From: Streptomyces aquilus
Lineage (GTDB): Bacteria > Actinomycetota > Actinomycetes > Streptomycetales > Streptomycetaceae
Direction: 5' to 3'
DNA length: 64,000 bases
NCBI RefSeq assembly: GCF_003955715.1
Contig: NZ_CP034463.1
Span: forward strand, 3,100,001-3,164,000
Numbering within the stretch: the first letter of the stretch is position 1; each line of letters starts with the position of its first letter. The notes under the pieces were generated by a model that was not told where the DNA came from, ran no database searches, and saw only the letters and a list, made by a program, of their open reading frames with translations. Positions 1-7,971 of this stretch are shown piece by piece. The translations under genes and the position numbers were made by a program.

Positions 1-583
1 GGAGTCGCTGGGCTCGCTGGTCTTCCATGTGGCCCGGCAGTTCGGCTGGGACGGCCAGGTGCTGCTGAACTACGGCTCGGTGGAGTTCCTCGGCCCGTGG
101 GTGAACGTCGTCAGCACCGCCGCGCTCGCCCTGACCGGCATCGCCTTCGGCTGGCTGCTGCTGTGGCGGCTGGTGGCGACCCGCTTCGAGGCGCACACCA
201 CGGCGGACGCGGCGTTCGTGGCGGTGCTGCTGTTCACGACCACGAGCCGGGTGATCAGCCCGCAGTACATGGTGTGGCTGATCGGCCTGGCGGCGGTCTG
301 CCTGTGCTTCCGGGCGAGCCGGATGACGGTGCCCGCGCTGCTGGTCCTGGTGGCGTCCTTCGTGACGGTCCTGGAGTTCCCGGTCTACTTCGCCGACGTC
401 GTCGCCAGCGACCGCCTCGGCGTCACCCTCCTCTTCCTCCGCAACGGCCTGCTCGTCGCCGCGACCGTGCTGGCGGCCGTCGAGCTGTGGCGGGGCACGG
501 TCAGCGCGGCCGCCGAGGACCCCGAGCGGGCTCAGGTCGCGCAGGCCACGGAGGAGCCGTCGGAGACCTCGGTCACCTCCTGA
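1..583 (+). CDS. GT87-like polytopic membrane glycosyltransferase, C-terminal part
   Basis: The reading frame is open from the window edge (first complete codon at base 2) to the stop at 581-583, so only the C-terminal ~193 residues are visible. They contain about four hydrophobic segments and the motif SRVISPQYMVWL, which I associate with the C-terminal part of actinobacterial GT87/DUF2029 polyprenol-phosphate-mannose-dependent mannosyltransferases. These are integral membrane enzymes that glycosylate on the outer face of the membrane. The tail after the last segment is short, acidic and likely disordered. The last 52 bases overlap the end of the convergent MATE gene. The N-terminal catalytic half lies outside the window, so the family call is moderate. 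Confidence 0.6.
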   Translation, partial: ESLGSLVFHVARQFGWDGQVLLNYGSVEFLGPWVNVVSTAALALTGIAFGWLLLWRLVATRFEAHTTADAAFVAVLLFTTTSRVISPQYMVWLIGLAAVCLCFRASRMTVPALLVLVASFVTVLEFPVYFADVVASDRLGVTLLFLRNGLLVAATVLAAVELWRGTVSAAAEDPERAQVAQATEEPSETSVTS

Positions 584-1842
584 CGCCGGGACCGCCCGAG
601 GATCACGCCCACCACCGCGCACTGCACGGCCATCGCCGACGCCATCGCGAGGCACACCCCGGGCAGCCCGAGCCCGGACAGCCCGTACGCCAACGGCAGT
701 TGGACCGCCGTACCGAGCAGCGTCACCCTCAGCAGCACCGGCGCGCCCCCGCTCCCCTCGAAGACCCCGCCCAGCGCGATGAAGCAGGCCATCAGCAGCA
801 GATAGGGCCCGACGCAGCGCAGGAACAGCACCCCCTCGCCGGCGACGCCGCCCTCGGCGCCGAAGGCGGCCATGATCCAGGGCGCGGTCACGGCGAACAG
901 CACAGCGGCGGCCGCCCCGAAGGCGCCGGACACCACGACCGCCTCCCGCCCGATCGCCCGCCGCGCGTCCCTGCCGGCGCCCAGCAGATGCGCGGTGTGG
1001 AGGGAGGCGGCCTGCCGGACCGCGTAGAAGCCCATGGTGGCCACGTACAGGACCTTGTACGCGATGGCGTACGCGGCCACCGCCGTCACCCCGACCCGCG
1101 CCACGATCCCGACCAGCACCAGCGCCCCGCCCTGCCGCACGGTGAAGTCGGCGGCCATGGGCAGCCCCGTGCGCAGCACGCGCCGGAAGGCCACCCCGGG
1201 CCCCGCGGCCGCCCTCAGCAGCGCGTTCCGTCGCAGGGCGAGGAGTCCCGCCCCCAGCGCCACGCACCGGCACAGCACCGTGGAGGCGGCGGCGCCCTGG
1301 ACGCCGTAGAGGTGGATGAGGAGCGGGTCGCAGACGAGGATCAGTCCGTTGGCGAGCAGGGCGAGCCGCATCGGTGTCCTGGTGTCCCCCGTGCCCTTCA
1401 GGATCCCGTCGACCAGCTGCTGGGCGAAGAACACGGCGATTCCCGGCATCGATATCGCGAAGTACCCGACGGCGAGGGGCAGCGCCGCGCCCCCGCCGAG
1501 GACCAGCCGCGCCAGCGGCTCCCGCAGCAGATACCCGCCCGCCACGACCACCGGCGTGACCACCCCGAACACCGCCCAGCCCCCGCGCACGGCGGCCCGT
1601 ACCGCCCCGGGATCCCGCGCGCCCCTGGCATGCGCGACCAGCACGGTCGTGCCCGAGCCGAAGACCAGGGCGACTCCCAGCAGCACGTTCTCCGCGTTGG
1701 TCGCCACGGCGACGGCCGCGACCGCCGCTCCGCCGAGCCGGGAGACCCAGACGGTGTTGATGATCCCGGCGGCCACGGAGGCGAGCAGCGAGAAGTAGAC
1801 GGGACGGGCGAGCGCGACGAGCCGACGCCGATGACTGTCCAT
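532..1842 (-). CDS. MATE family efflux transporter
   Basis: A 436-residue polytopic protein with about twelve hydrophobic segments in two similar halves, as in MATE/DinF multidrug or metabolite antiporters, which export cationic compounds using H+ or Na+ gradients. The N-terminal part carries the family-like stretch ALARPVYFSLLASVAAGIIN. I take the ATG at 1842 (MDSHRRRL) as start because an extension to 1920 would run through the operator. The gene is divergent from a PadR regulator with only ~110 bp between the two starts, and the paired palindromes in that gap suggest PadR represses both genes. The 3' end overlaps the preceding convergent gene by 52 bp. The substrate cannot be read from sequence. 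Confidence 0.85.
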   Translation of the reverse strand: MDSHRRRLVALARPVYFSLLASVAAGIINTVWVSRLGGAAVAAVAVATNAENVLLGVALVFGSGTTVLVAHARGARDPGAVRAAVRGGWAVFGVVTPVVVAGGYLLREPLARLVLGGGAALPLAVGYFAISMPGIAVFFAQQLVDGILKGTGDTRTPMRLALLANGLILVCDPLLIHLYGVQGAAASTVLCRCVALGAGLLALRRNALLRAAAGPGVAFRRVLRTGLPMAADFTVRQGGALVLVGIVARVGVTAVAAYAIAYKVLYVATMGFYAVRQAASLHTAHLLGAGRDARRAIGREAVVVSGAFGAAAAVLFAVTAPWIMAAFGAEGGVAGEGVLFLRCVGPYLLLMACFIALGGVFEGSGGAPVLLRVTLLGTAVQLPLAYGLSGLGLPGVCLAMASAMAVQCAVVGVILGRSRRQEVTEVSDGSSVACAT

Positions 1843-1872
1843 GACCACGGCCCCGAAGACCACAGCAACCCC

Positions 1873-1906
1873 CTCGAAACGAGCTACCTCGTTTCGAGGT
1901 AGCTCG
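1873..1906. promoter_or_regulatory. Tandem operator between MATE exporter and PadR gene
   Basis: Two 11-bp sites, ctcgaaacgag (1873-1883) and ctcgtttcgag (1889-1899), are exact reverse complements of each other, with centres 16 bp apart. The second site also lies in a larger perfect inverted repeat, gagctacctcg-ttt-cgaggtagctc (1881-1905; arms extend by one base on each side). The position between two divergent starts, one of them a PadR-type repressor, suggests the autoregulatory operator. The assignment is inferred from position and symmetry. Confidence 0.7.
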
Positions 1907-1951
1907 ATAAGAGGTACCATGGCGTCACGACGACCACAAGGAGGAATCGGC

Positions 1952-2509
1952 GTGCTGGAGCTGTCGATCCTGGGCTTCCTGGCCGAAGAGCCCTTGCACG
2001 GCTATGAGTTGAAGGAGCGCATCAAGGCGCTCAGCGGTCATGTCCGCCCGGTCAGCGACGGCGCGCTCTATCCGGCCATCACCCGGCTGATCAAGGCGGG
2101 CAAGCTCGACGAGCACACCGAGCCGGGCGCGAGCGCGGCCCCGCGGCGCACGCTCTCCCTCACCGGCACGGGCCGTGCGGACCTCCTGGAGCGCCTGCGC
2201 CATCCCAAGCCGGTGGAGATCTCCGACCAGGTCCGCTTCAACACGGTCCTGACGTTCCTGCGGCACCTCCCGGACCGCCGCGAACAGGCCGCGGTGCTCC
2301 GCCGCCGCCTGGAGTTCCTCGACACGCCCACGAGCTTCTTCTACGACGAGGGCAGACCCGTGCGCGCGGAGGAGGCGGCGGACCTGTTCCGGGAGGGCAT
2401 GCTGCGGGTCGCGCGGGCGACCGGGGAGGCGGAACGCACCTGGCTGGAGGAGGCCATCGAGCGGCTCAGCCGAGCTGAGTCCGCAGATAGTCCCGCCACT
2501 GGGCCGTGA
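1952..2509 (+). CDS. PadR family transcriptional regulator
   Basis: A 185-residue protein. The N-terminal ~80 residues form the PadR winged helix (LELSILGFLAEEPLHGYELK, then SDGALYPAITRLIKAGKL), followed by a C-terminal helical dimerisation part. The GTG at 1952 is chosen because AAGGAGG (1938-1944) sits 7 bases upstream; an ATG at 1919 is in frame but lacks such a site. PadR proteins usually repress adjacent exporter genes and are released by a small ligand. The divergent MATE gene and the shared palindromes fit that scheme. The ligand is unknown. The 3' end overlaps the convergent lipoprotein gene by 44 bp. Confidence 0.88.
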   Translation: MLELSILGFLAEEPLHGYELKERIKALSGHVRPVSDGALYPAITRLIKAGKLDEHTEPGASAAPRRTLSLTGTGRADLLERLRHPKPVEISDQVRFNTVLTFLRHLPDRREQAAVLRRRLEFLDTPTSFFYDEGRPVRAEEAADLFREGMLRVARATGEAERTWLEEAIERLSRAESADSPATGP

Positions 2510-3656
2510 AGTCGTCCAGGCTCGTGCCGAGCACGGCCCTCAGCGCGTCCTCGACGGCCCCGGCGCGCCGCTTGTGGGCGCCCACCGCCTGGTAGAACGC
2601 CCGAAGCCGGTCGGTGCCCCACCGGTCCGCGATCATCCGGCAGGCCAGCCAGCCGCTCTCGTAGGCCTCCGCCAGCTTCGTCGCGTCGCCGCTGAACCCG
2701 AAGTCCGCGTCCTCGGGCAGGGACTTCGGCGTCCGCCCCTCGGTCACGGACCGCCACAGCTCCGGCGCGGCCTGGACCGGCGACCGGCCGGAGCCGAGGT
2801 AACCGATCCAGTCCGCGTACCCCTCGGACAGCCACAGGGGGGTGGCCGCGGTGGTGTGGTCGCGGGTGGCGACATGAGTGGTCTCGTGGGTGAGCACGAC
2901 CTGCTTGCCGACGCTGCCGAGGACGCCGTACGCGTCGGGGTTGACGATGATCCGGTCCGCGGGCGCGCGCGCCGGGGAGCCCGTCTCGCCGGTGGTGACG
3001 GCGGCGATCCCGCGATACGACGAGGCGGGCGACCCCAGCAGCCCGGCCATGCCCTCCAGCGACGTCGGTACGAGCACGACGACGTGCCGCGCCCAGTCGG
3101 TGCCCCACTGCGCCGACACCGCCGGAACGGCACGGTCCGCGAGATCGGCGTAGGTGTGCAGCGCCGCGCTCGACCGCCCGACGCCTAGGACGAGGCTGTG
3201 CTTCCCGCGGACGACGTCCACCTCGCCCTGGTCCCACAGCTGCTGGGCGGACTTCTTCGCGGGCTGTTCCCGGTCGACGTACCACTCGCCCCCCGCGTCC
3301 AGGCTCAGGGTGAGCGTGCGGCCGACGGTGACGGGGGCGTTGTCGTAACCCTGTATGCGGTACTTGAGCTCGACGTCCGCGGTGGCCTCGGTGCCGTCCT
3401 GGTGGAGCCCCGTCAGCCGGTACGCCCACGCCGCGAACGGCACGCCCCGCGCGTTCTCGAACCAGTCCAGCGAACCCGTCTGCATGAACGCGGCCCGGTC
3501 CCGGTCGAGCACGGCCACCGACCGCCGGTCGAGCAGCTCCTGGACATCGGCCTTGGCGGTCCCGGTCCCCGGCTTTCCCCCACAGGCCACCAGGGAGACC
3601 AGCAGCAGACACAGCGCGAGTGCCCCGTGTCTCGACGCCCGCCTTCGACCAGCCAT
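2466..3656 (-). CDS. Lipoprotein with gluzincin-type metallopeptidase domain
   Basis: A 396-residue protein that starts with a basic stretch, a hydrophobic signal segment and a lipobox (LVAC, Cys at about residue 25), so it is probably a surface lipoprotein. Residues ~40-135 look like a conserved N-terminal domain seen in actinobacterial lipoproteins. Residues ~160-395 hold a peptidase MA-like domain with the zinc motif HETTH and, about 20 residues on, the third-ligand motif LSEGYADW. Substrate and processing role are unknown. The spacing to the next upstream gene on this strand is 45 bp, so it may be cotranscribed with the NlpC/P60 gene that ends at 3702. Confidence 0.72.
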   Translation of the reverse strand: MAGRRRASRHGALALCLLLVSLVACGGKPGTGTAKADVQELLDRRSVAVLDRDRAAFMQTGSLDWFENARGVPFAAWAYRLTGLHQDGTEATADVELKYRIQGYDNAPVTVGRTLTLSLDAGGEWYVDREQPAKKSAQQLWDQGEVDVVRGKHSLVLGVGRSSAALHTYADLADRAVPAVSAQWGTDWARHVVVLVPTSLEGMAGLLGSPASSYRGIAAVTTGETGSPARAPADRIIVNPDAYGVLGSVGKQVVLTHETTHVATRDHTTAATPLWLSEGYADWIGYLGSGRSPVQAAPELWRSVTEGRTPKSLPEDADFGFSGDATKLAEAYESGWLACRMIADRWGTDRLRAFYQAVGAHKRRAGAVEDALRAVLGTSLDDFTAQWRDYLRTQLG

Positions 3657-3701
3657 TTCACGATCGTACGGCGGGAGCGGCGCCAGGGTCAGAGGGCCGG
3701 G

Positions 3702-4721
3702 TCAGACCCGGGTGACCGTCGCGCCCGGCATCATGCCCACCGGGTCGTAGCGGACGGGGGCGCCGGGGTAGGGGGCGTGGATCACCTGGCCGTTGCCGAC
3801 GTACATGCCGACATGGCTCGCGTCACCGCGGTAGGTGACCAGGTCACCGGGCTGCGCCTGGGAGAGCGGGACCTGACGGCCCGCGTAGCGCTGGCCCTGC
3901 GAGGTGCGCGGCAGGGAGACGCCGGCATGCCGGTACGACCACACCATCAGGCCCGAGCAGTCGAAGCCGGAAGGGCCGGTCGCGCCCCAGACGTACGGCT
4001 TGCCGAGCGCGGCGCGGGCCGCGGCGACCGCGGCGGCGGCCCGGGCGTTGGGCGGCAGCGCGCCGCCGAGGTCGGGCATCTCGTCGCGGCCGGAGCGGGA
4101 GGCCCGGTCGTACGCGGCGCGCTCCTCGGACGGCAGGGAGTTGAGCAGCCGGCGGGCCTCGGCGAGCTTCTTCTCCACCGTCCGCTTGTGATGCGCGACG
4201 GCCTTGCGGCTCTTCTCCAGCTCGGCCAGCTGACCGGCCGCCTCCGCGCGCTCCTGGGCGAGTTCCCGCATCGCCGTCTGGAGGTCCTTGAGCTCACCGG
4301 CCTGATGGGCGGTGATCCGGTCGAGGGCGGCGGCCTTGTCGAGGTAGTCGTCCGGGTCGTCGGAGAACAGCAGGGCGAGGGACGGGTCGAGGCCGCCGGA
4401 GCGGTACTGGGCGCCGGCCAGCGAACCGAGCGTCTCCCGCATGGCGTTGATGCGGTCCTGCTGCCGGGCGATCCGGTCCTGCGCGGTACCGACCTGCTTC
4501 TTCAGCGAGTCGGCGCGTTCGTCGGCCTTGTTGTAGGCCTCGGTGGCTTTCTCGGCCTCCTCGTAGAGGCGGTCCACCTCGGCACGGGTGTCGTCGTGCG
4601 GGGCGGCCGTGGCCGGTACGGCCCCGAGGGCCGCGGCGGTGGCGGTCAGGACGCAGAGCGCGGCACTGGCGCCCCGGTCGAACCCGGACGATGTCGATGC
4701 AAGGCGGCGATGGGACCTCAC
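3702..4721 (-). CDS. NlpC/P60 (C40) peptidoglycan endopeptidase with coiled-coil N-terminus
   Basis: A 339-residue secreted wall hydrolase. A signal peptide (residues 1 to about 41) is followed by a long charged coiled-coil domain (~45-215) and a C-terminal NlpC/P60 domain (~225-339). The catalytic Cys lies in FDCSGLMVWSY (about residue 253), with His in DASHVGMYVG and a second conserved His in QVIHAPY. Such enzymes cleave between D-Glu and the diamino acid of stem peptides; the coiled coil resembles RipA/FtsX-partner types. The GTG at 4721 follows a purine-rich GGAAGGGG. It is paralogous to the next gene (4932-5966) and lies in the same orientation, separated by a hairpin. Confidence 0.88.
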   Translation of the reverse strand: MRSHRRLASTSSGFDRGASAALCVLTATAAALGAVPATAAPHDDTRAEVDRLYEEAEKATEAYNKADERADSLKKQVGTAQDRIARQQDRINAMRETLGSLAGAQYRSGGLDPSLALLFSDDPDDYLDKAAALDRITAHQAGELKDLQTAMRELAQERAEAAGQLAELEKSRKAVAHHKRTVEKKLAEARRLLNSLPSEERAAYDRASRSGRDEMPDLGGALPPNARAAAAVAAARAALGKPYVWGATGPSGFDCSGLMVWSYRHAGVSLPRTSQGQRYAGRQVPLSQAQPGDLVTYRGDASHVGMYVGNGQVIHAPYPGAPVRYDPVGMMPGATVTRV

Positions 4722-4821
4722 GAGAAGCCGCACCCCTTCCGCTGGCGGACAGGAAACGCGGCCGACAGTAGCCCCGCGACAAGGGCGCTTCCAAAGACCT
4801 CCACGGCCACACAACGTGACA

Positions 4822-4851
4822 CCCCGCCACCGACGCAGGTCAGTGGCGGGG
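4822..4851 (-). terminator. Hairpin downstream of second NlpC/P60 gene
   Basis: The arms ccccgccac (4822-4830) and gtggcgggg (4843-4851) form a perfect 9-bp GC stem with a 12-base loop. It lies between the two same-strand NlpC/P60 genes, just past the stop of the upstream one (4932). There is no long T tract, as is usual for Streptomyces terminators. Confidence 0.6.
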
Positions 4852-4931
4852 CGTGGGGTCAGTTCACGTCGCCGGGATTCGCCCGAACGGGCGGTGGGGT
4901 GTCGTGATCTTGAAGGTGATCCTCGGGGGGA

Positions 4932-5966
4932 TCAGATCCGGACGCCGAACTGGAACGGCATGTTGCCGATCGACTCGTAGCGCACGACCGTGCCGGTGCG
5001 CGGGGCGTGGATCACCTGGCCGTTGCCGGCGTAGAGGCCGACGTGGTGCAGGTCGCCGTAGAAGATGACGAGGTCGCCGACCTTGAGCTGGCTCTGCGAG
5101 TAGATGCGCGTGCCGGCGTTGGCCTGGGCCTGCGACGTGCGCGGGATGGAGACGCCGGCCTGGGCGTAGGCCCAGGAGGTCAGGCCCGAGCAGTCGTAGG
5201 AGGCGGTGCCCGTGGCGCCGTAGACGTACGGCTTGCCGAGCTGCGTCTGGGCGGCCTGGAAGGCGGCGGCGGCGAAGTTGGAGGCGGGCGGGGTGTCGCC
5301 GAGGTTCACGCGCTCGCTGGCGGAGCGGCTGGCGCGCGCGTCCTCGGCGGCGAGGGCGGCCTTCTCGGCGGCCGTCAGCGTGTTGAGGAGCTTCTGCGCC
5401 TCGGCGAGCTTGCCCTGGACTTCCTTCTTCTTCTTGGCCAGTTCGGTCCGGGTGGAGGAGAGGTCCTTGAGCTTCTCGGAGGCCTCGGCACGCTCCTGCG
5501 CGAGCTCGCGCTGCTTCTCCTGGATCTTCTTCAGCGCCTCGACCTGCTGGGCGCTCAACTGGTCGGCCGTGGAGGCCTTGTCCAGGTAGTCGTCCGGGTT
5601 GGACGACAGGAAGAGCTGGAGGGAGGCGTCTATGGAGCCCGTGCGGTACTGGGCGGCGGCCGCGAGACCCATGGAGTCACGGAGCCCGTTGAGCTCCTCC
5701 TGGCCGCGGGCCACGGTGTCCTGGATGGCGGAGATCTCCTTCTGGAGCTTCTCCTGCTTCTCCTTGGCGCCGTTGAGCTTCTCGGTGGCCTGCTCGGCCT
5801 CCTCGTAGAGCTTGTCGACCTTGGACTTGACCTCGTCCTTGCTGGGCTTCTCGCTCGGTGCCGCGTTGGCGGCGTTGGCGCTCAGCGCGACGGCGGCGGC
5901 AGCAGCGGTGGTCAGCACGGTCACGCGTGTGCGGCTCGGCTGCTTGGGTCGACGGTGGGACGCCAC
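4932..5966 (-). CDS. NlpC/P60 (C40) peptidoglycan endopeptidase, second paralogue
   Basis: A 344-residue secreted protein with the same layout as its neighbour: signal peptide (cleavage after ANAANA, about residue 37), a long Lys/Glu-rich coiled coil (~45-225), and a C-terminal NlpC/P60 domain. The catalytic Cys is in YDCSGLTSWAY (about residue 256), and the His residues are in LHHVGLYAGNGQVIHAP. I chose the GTG at 5966 because AAGGAG sits 9 bases upstream. A start at 5996 would add an N-terminus unlike a signal peptide. The pair looks like a tandem duplication. Roles in cell separation or spore wall remodelling are typical for the family but not shown here. Confidence 0.9.
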   Translation of the reverse strand: MASHRRPKQPSRTRVTVLTTAAAAAVALSANAANAAPSEKPSKDEVKSKVDKLYEEAEQATEKLNGAKEKQEKLQKEISAIQDTVARGQEELNGLRDSMGLAAAAQYRTGSIDASLQLFLSSNPDDYLDKASTADQLSAQQVEALKKIQEKQRELAQERAEASEKLKDLSSTRTELAKKKKEVQGKLAEAQKLLNTLTAAEKAALAAEDARASRSASERVNLGDTPPASNFAAAAFQAAQTQLGKPYVYGATGTASYDCSGLTSWAYAQAGVSIPRTSQAQANAGTRIYSQSQLKVGDLVIFYGDLHHVGLYAGNGQVIHAPRTGTVVRYESIGNMPFQFGVRI

Positions 5967-6176
5967 GGAGGTGAGCTCCTTCTTGTGAGTGATCACCCGT
6001 TCGGAGGTTCGAGCCCAGACCCTAGTGACCTTCTTGTGATCAGTTCAAATCCTCACGCGAAAAAATCGGTCACGGACTGCATTCTTTACACACAACTCAC
6101 GTGCGGTAATGCTCGATTGACACTACGTTGCGTGACGATCCGACCAATTCGGGCAATGAGCCCACAAGTTCGATGT
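5967..6176. other. AT-richer gap upstream of NlpC/P60 gene
   Basis: This 210-base gap is clearly less GC-rich than its surroundings, notably at about 6050-6175, and probably holds the promoter of the minus-strand NlpC/P60 gene. I looked for a c-di-AMP (ydaO-type) leader, known upstream of some Streptomyces wall hydrolases, but could not recognise its conserved core. No convincing -35/-10 pair was identified. Confidence 0.4.
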
Positions 6177-7520
6177 TTAGGACAGGCGCTTGAGAAGCAT
6201 CGCCGAAGCGACCGGCCTGGCCCCCGCCTTGGCCACCCCGTCGGCGACCTCGCGGTCGGTGGAGGCGACGATGACGGGCCGGCCCGGCGGCTCGGCGCGC
6301 ACCAGCTGGCGGATCAGTTCGTCGGCCGTGACACCCGGCTTGGAGAACAGCACCCGCACCCCGCGCGGCGGCGCGAGCAGCACCGGCGCGGCCAGCTCGG
6401 CACCGTCGAAGACACAGGTGACCTCCGCCCCGGTCTGCGCCGCGAGCTGCGAGAGCTGACCGAGCAGCCGCAGCCGCTGCTTCTCCAGCGGCATCTGGGG
6501 ATAGCCGGTCTTGGTGACGTTGTAGCCGTCGACCACCAAGTGGGCCTGCGGCAGGGCCAACAGCTGATCCAGAATGGCCGGATCATGCTCGGACAGGGCC
6601 CGCGCGGCGATGTCCTTCGGTGTCATGCGTCCCGGTTCGACCGCGTCGACGGTCTCCGCGGGCCGTACCGACACGGGCGGCAACGCCAGCTCCCGGCGCA
6701 GCCCTTGGGCCGCGTCGAGCACGGTGTCCAGCAGCAGCCGCACGCGCATGTCCTCGACACTGCGCCCCTCACGCGCCGCCCTGCGCGTCGCCTCCAGGGC
6801 CGCCTCGGCCTCGCTCAGCCGGGCCTTGAGCCGCCGCGTCTCGACCTCGGCGGCGGACACCTGCGTCTGCCCCTCGGCGCGCACGGCGTCCATCTCGCCC
6901 TGCAGCTTGCGCAGCGCCGCCTCGCCGCGCTTGACGTCACTGAGGGCGGCGCGCAGCTTGCGGTGAAGCGATTCGGCTTCCTTCTTCGCCGACTCCAGCT
7001 CGGTGCGCAGCCGCTCGGTCTCGGTCCGGGTCTGCTCCCGGGCCGCCACCAGCTCCTCGCGCAGCCGCTCCAGCTCGATGCGGCTCTCCTCGTCGGCCCG
7101 CTCGGCGTCGGCCCGCTGGGCCTCCTCGCCGGCCGCGGTCACGAGCTTCACCCAACCCGTGGGGCGCAGAACATAGGCCGCGGCCGCCACGTCGAGCGGA
7201 TCCGCGGCCGGGGGCGGCGAGCCGGTGTCGAGAGCGCCGGAGAGCTCCGGCTGGGCCTCTCTGAACTTCTCGCCGATCCGCTGCCGGAACAGCGGATCGG
7301 TCTCCAGCGCCGCCGCCATCGCGTTGCCGGCGAACTTGGCCCGCCGGTTCGGCGCGAAGCGCGCGTACTGTCTGAGCTGCGCGGGCAGTTCACCGACGGT
7401 CAGTCCGCCGAAGCCGTCCGACACGATCTGTACGACACGGCGGCGCACCCCGTCGGGCAGCGGACGGTCGAGCACCTCAGCGGCGCCGTCGCCCGGCCCC
7501 CCGCCTTGTGACTCCACCAT
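6177..7520 (-). CDS. NYN domain (YacP-like) RNA-binding/nuclease protein
   Basis: A 447-residue cytoplasmic protein. The N-terminal ~95 residues form a compact helical region, ~130-250 is a long coiled coil rich in Glu and Arg, and the C-terminal ~165 residues are a NYN domain of the YacP/Rae1 type. That domain starts at LVVDGYNVTKTGY (about residue 328), with further acidic clusters at CVFDGAEL and STDREVADG. YacP-like NYN proteins are PIN-fold endoribonucleases; in Bacillus Rae1 cleaves mRNA on the ribosome. Whether this longer coiled-coil form is a nuclease is inference. It is followed on the same strand by the zinc-ribbon gene's neighbourhood but with separate spacing, so cotranscription is uncertain. 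Confidence 0.82.
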   Translation of the reverse strand: MVESQGGGPGDGAAEVLDRPLPDGVRRRVVQIVSDGFGGLTVGELPAQLRQYARFAPNRRAKFAGNAMAAALETDPLFRQRIGEKFREAQPELSGALDTGSPPPAADPLDVAAAAYVLRPTGWVKLVTAAGEEAQRADAERADEESRIELERLREELVAAREQTRTETERLRTELESAKKEAESLHRKLRAALSDVKRGEAALRKLQGEMDAVRAEGQTQVSAAEVETRRLKARLSEAEAALEATRRAAREGRSVEDMRVRLLLDTVLDAAQGLRRELALPPVSVRPAETVDAVEPGRMTPKDIAARALSEHDPAILDQLLALPQAHLVVDGYNVTKTGYPQMPLEKQRLRLLGQLSQLAAQTGAEVTCVFDGAELAAPVLLAPPRGVRVLFSKPGVTADELIRQLVRAEPPGRPVIVASTDREVADGVAKAGARPVASAMLLKRLS

Positions 7521-7557
7521 CCGTCAACACCCCAACCTGTGTGCGGGGGCCGCTCCC

Positions 7558-7797
7558 TCAGGAGCCGGCGCCCGGCCTGTCCACGAGTTCCACCTGATCC
7601 ACGGCGTTGCACCAGCGGCAGCGCACCGACTCGATGGTCTCACTGACCACCTCGCGCTCCTCGACCTTCGGCTCACCGGCCAGGTCGAGGTGGACGTACT
7701 CGACGACCTTCGACGAGCGGGTCACGTCGAACCGCGTGAGGTTGCCGCAGAGGGTGCAGCGCCACCGCGTCGAGGCGGTCGGCAGGGGAACCGTCAT
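7558..7797 (-). CDS. Small zinc-ribbon-like protein
   Basis: A 79-residue protein with two Cys pairs, CTLCGN near residue 15 and CRWCN near residue 60, spaced like a zinc ribbon, and otherwise hydrophilic. The ATG at 7797 gives a compact product; the open frame extends further upstream but without a better ribosome binding site. It lies 37 bp upstream of the NYN-domain gene on the same strand, so the two may be cotranscribed and functionally linked to RNA. No specific function is recognised. Confidence 0.7.
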   Translation of the reverse strand: MTVPLPTASTRWRCTLCGNLTRFDVTRSSKVVEYVHLDLAGEPKVEEREVVSETIESVRCRWCNAVDQVELVDRPGAGS

Positions 7798-7971
7798 CGT
7801 GCCTGTGCTCTTTCCTGCTAGGTCTTCTATTGTCCGCGACACACCGGGCCCGGTGCGTGTGGCTCGTAACCCTACGGCCTGGCGGGTAGTCGTCGCTCGG
7901 CCGTCCATATCGCCCACCCGGCGGCGAGGCGGTCTGTTCGGTTGCGTCCCGTTACGTCATGCTCTGTGTTC

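Noticed and set aside
97..1902. Long plus-strand open frame opposite the MATE gene
   Set aside because: Arg/Pro/His-rich translation without hydrophobic or family patterns; it mirrors the codon bias of the minus-strand MATE gene.
2341..3612. 423-residue minus-strand frame over the lipoprotein gene
   Set aside because: It is out of frame with the signal peptide and zinc motif of the real gene and has biased composition.
6000..6030. tRNA-like T-arm string ggttcgagccc
   Set aside because: No acceptor, D or anticodon arms around it and no CCA context.
5997..6176. c-di-AMP (ydaO-type) riboswitch before the NlpC/P60 gene
   Set aside because: Known upstream of some Streptomyces wall hydrolases, but the conserved core was not found by eye in this gap. 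An Infernal search would settle it.
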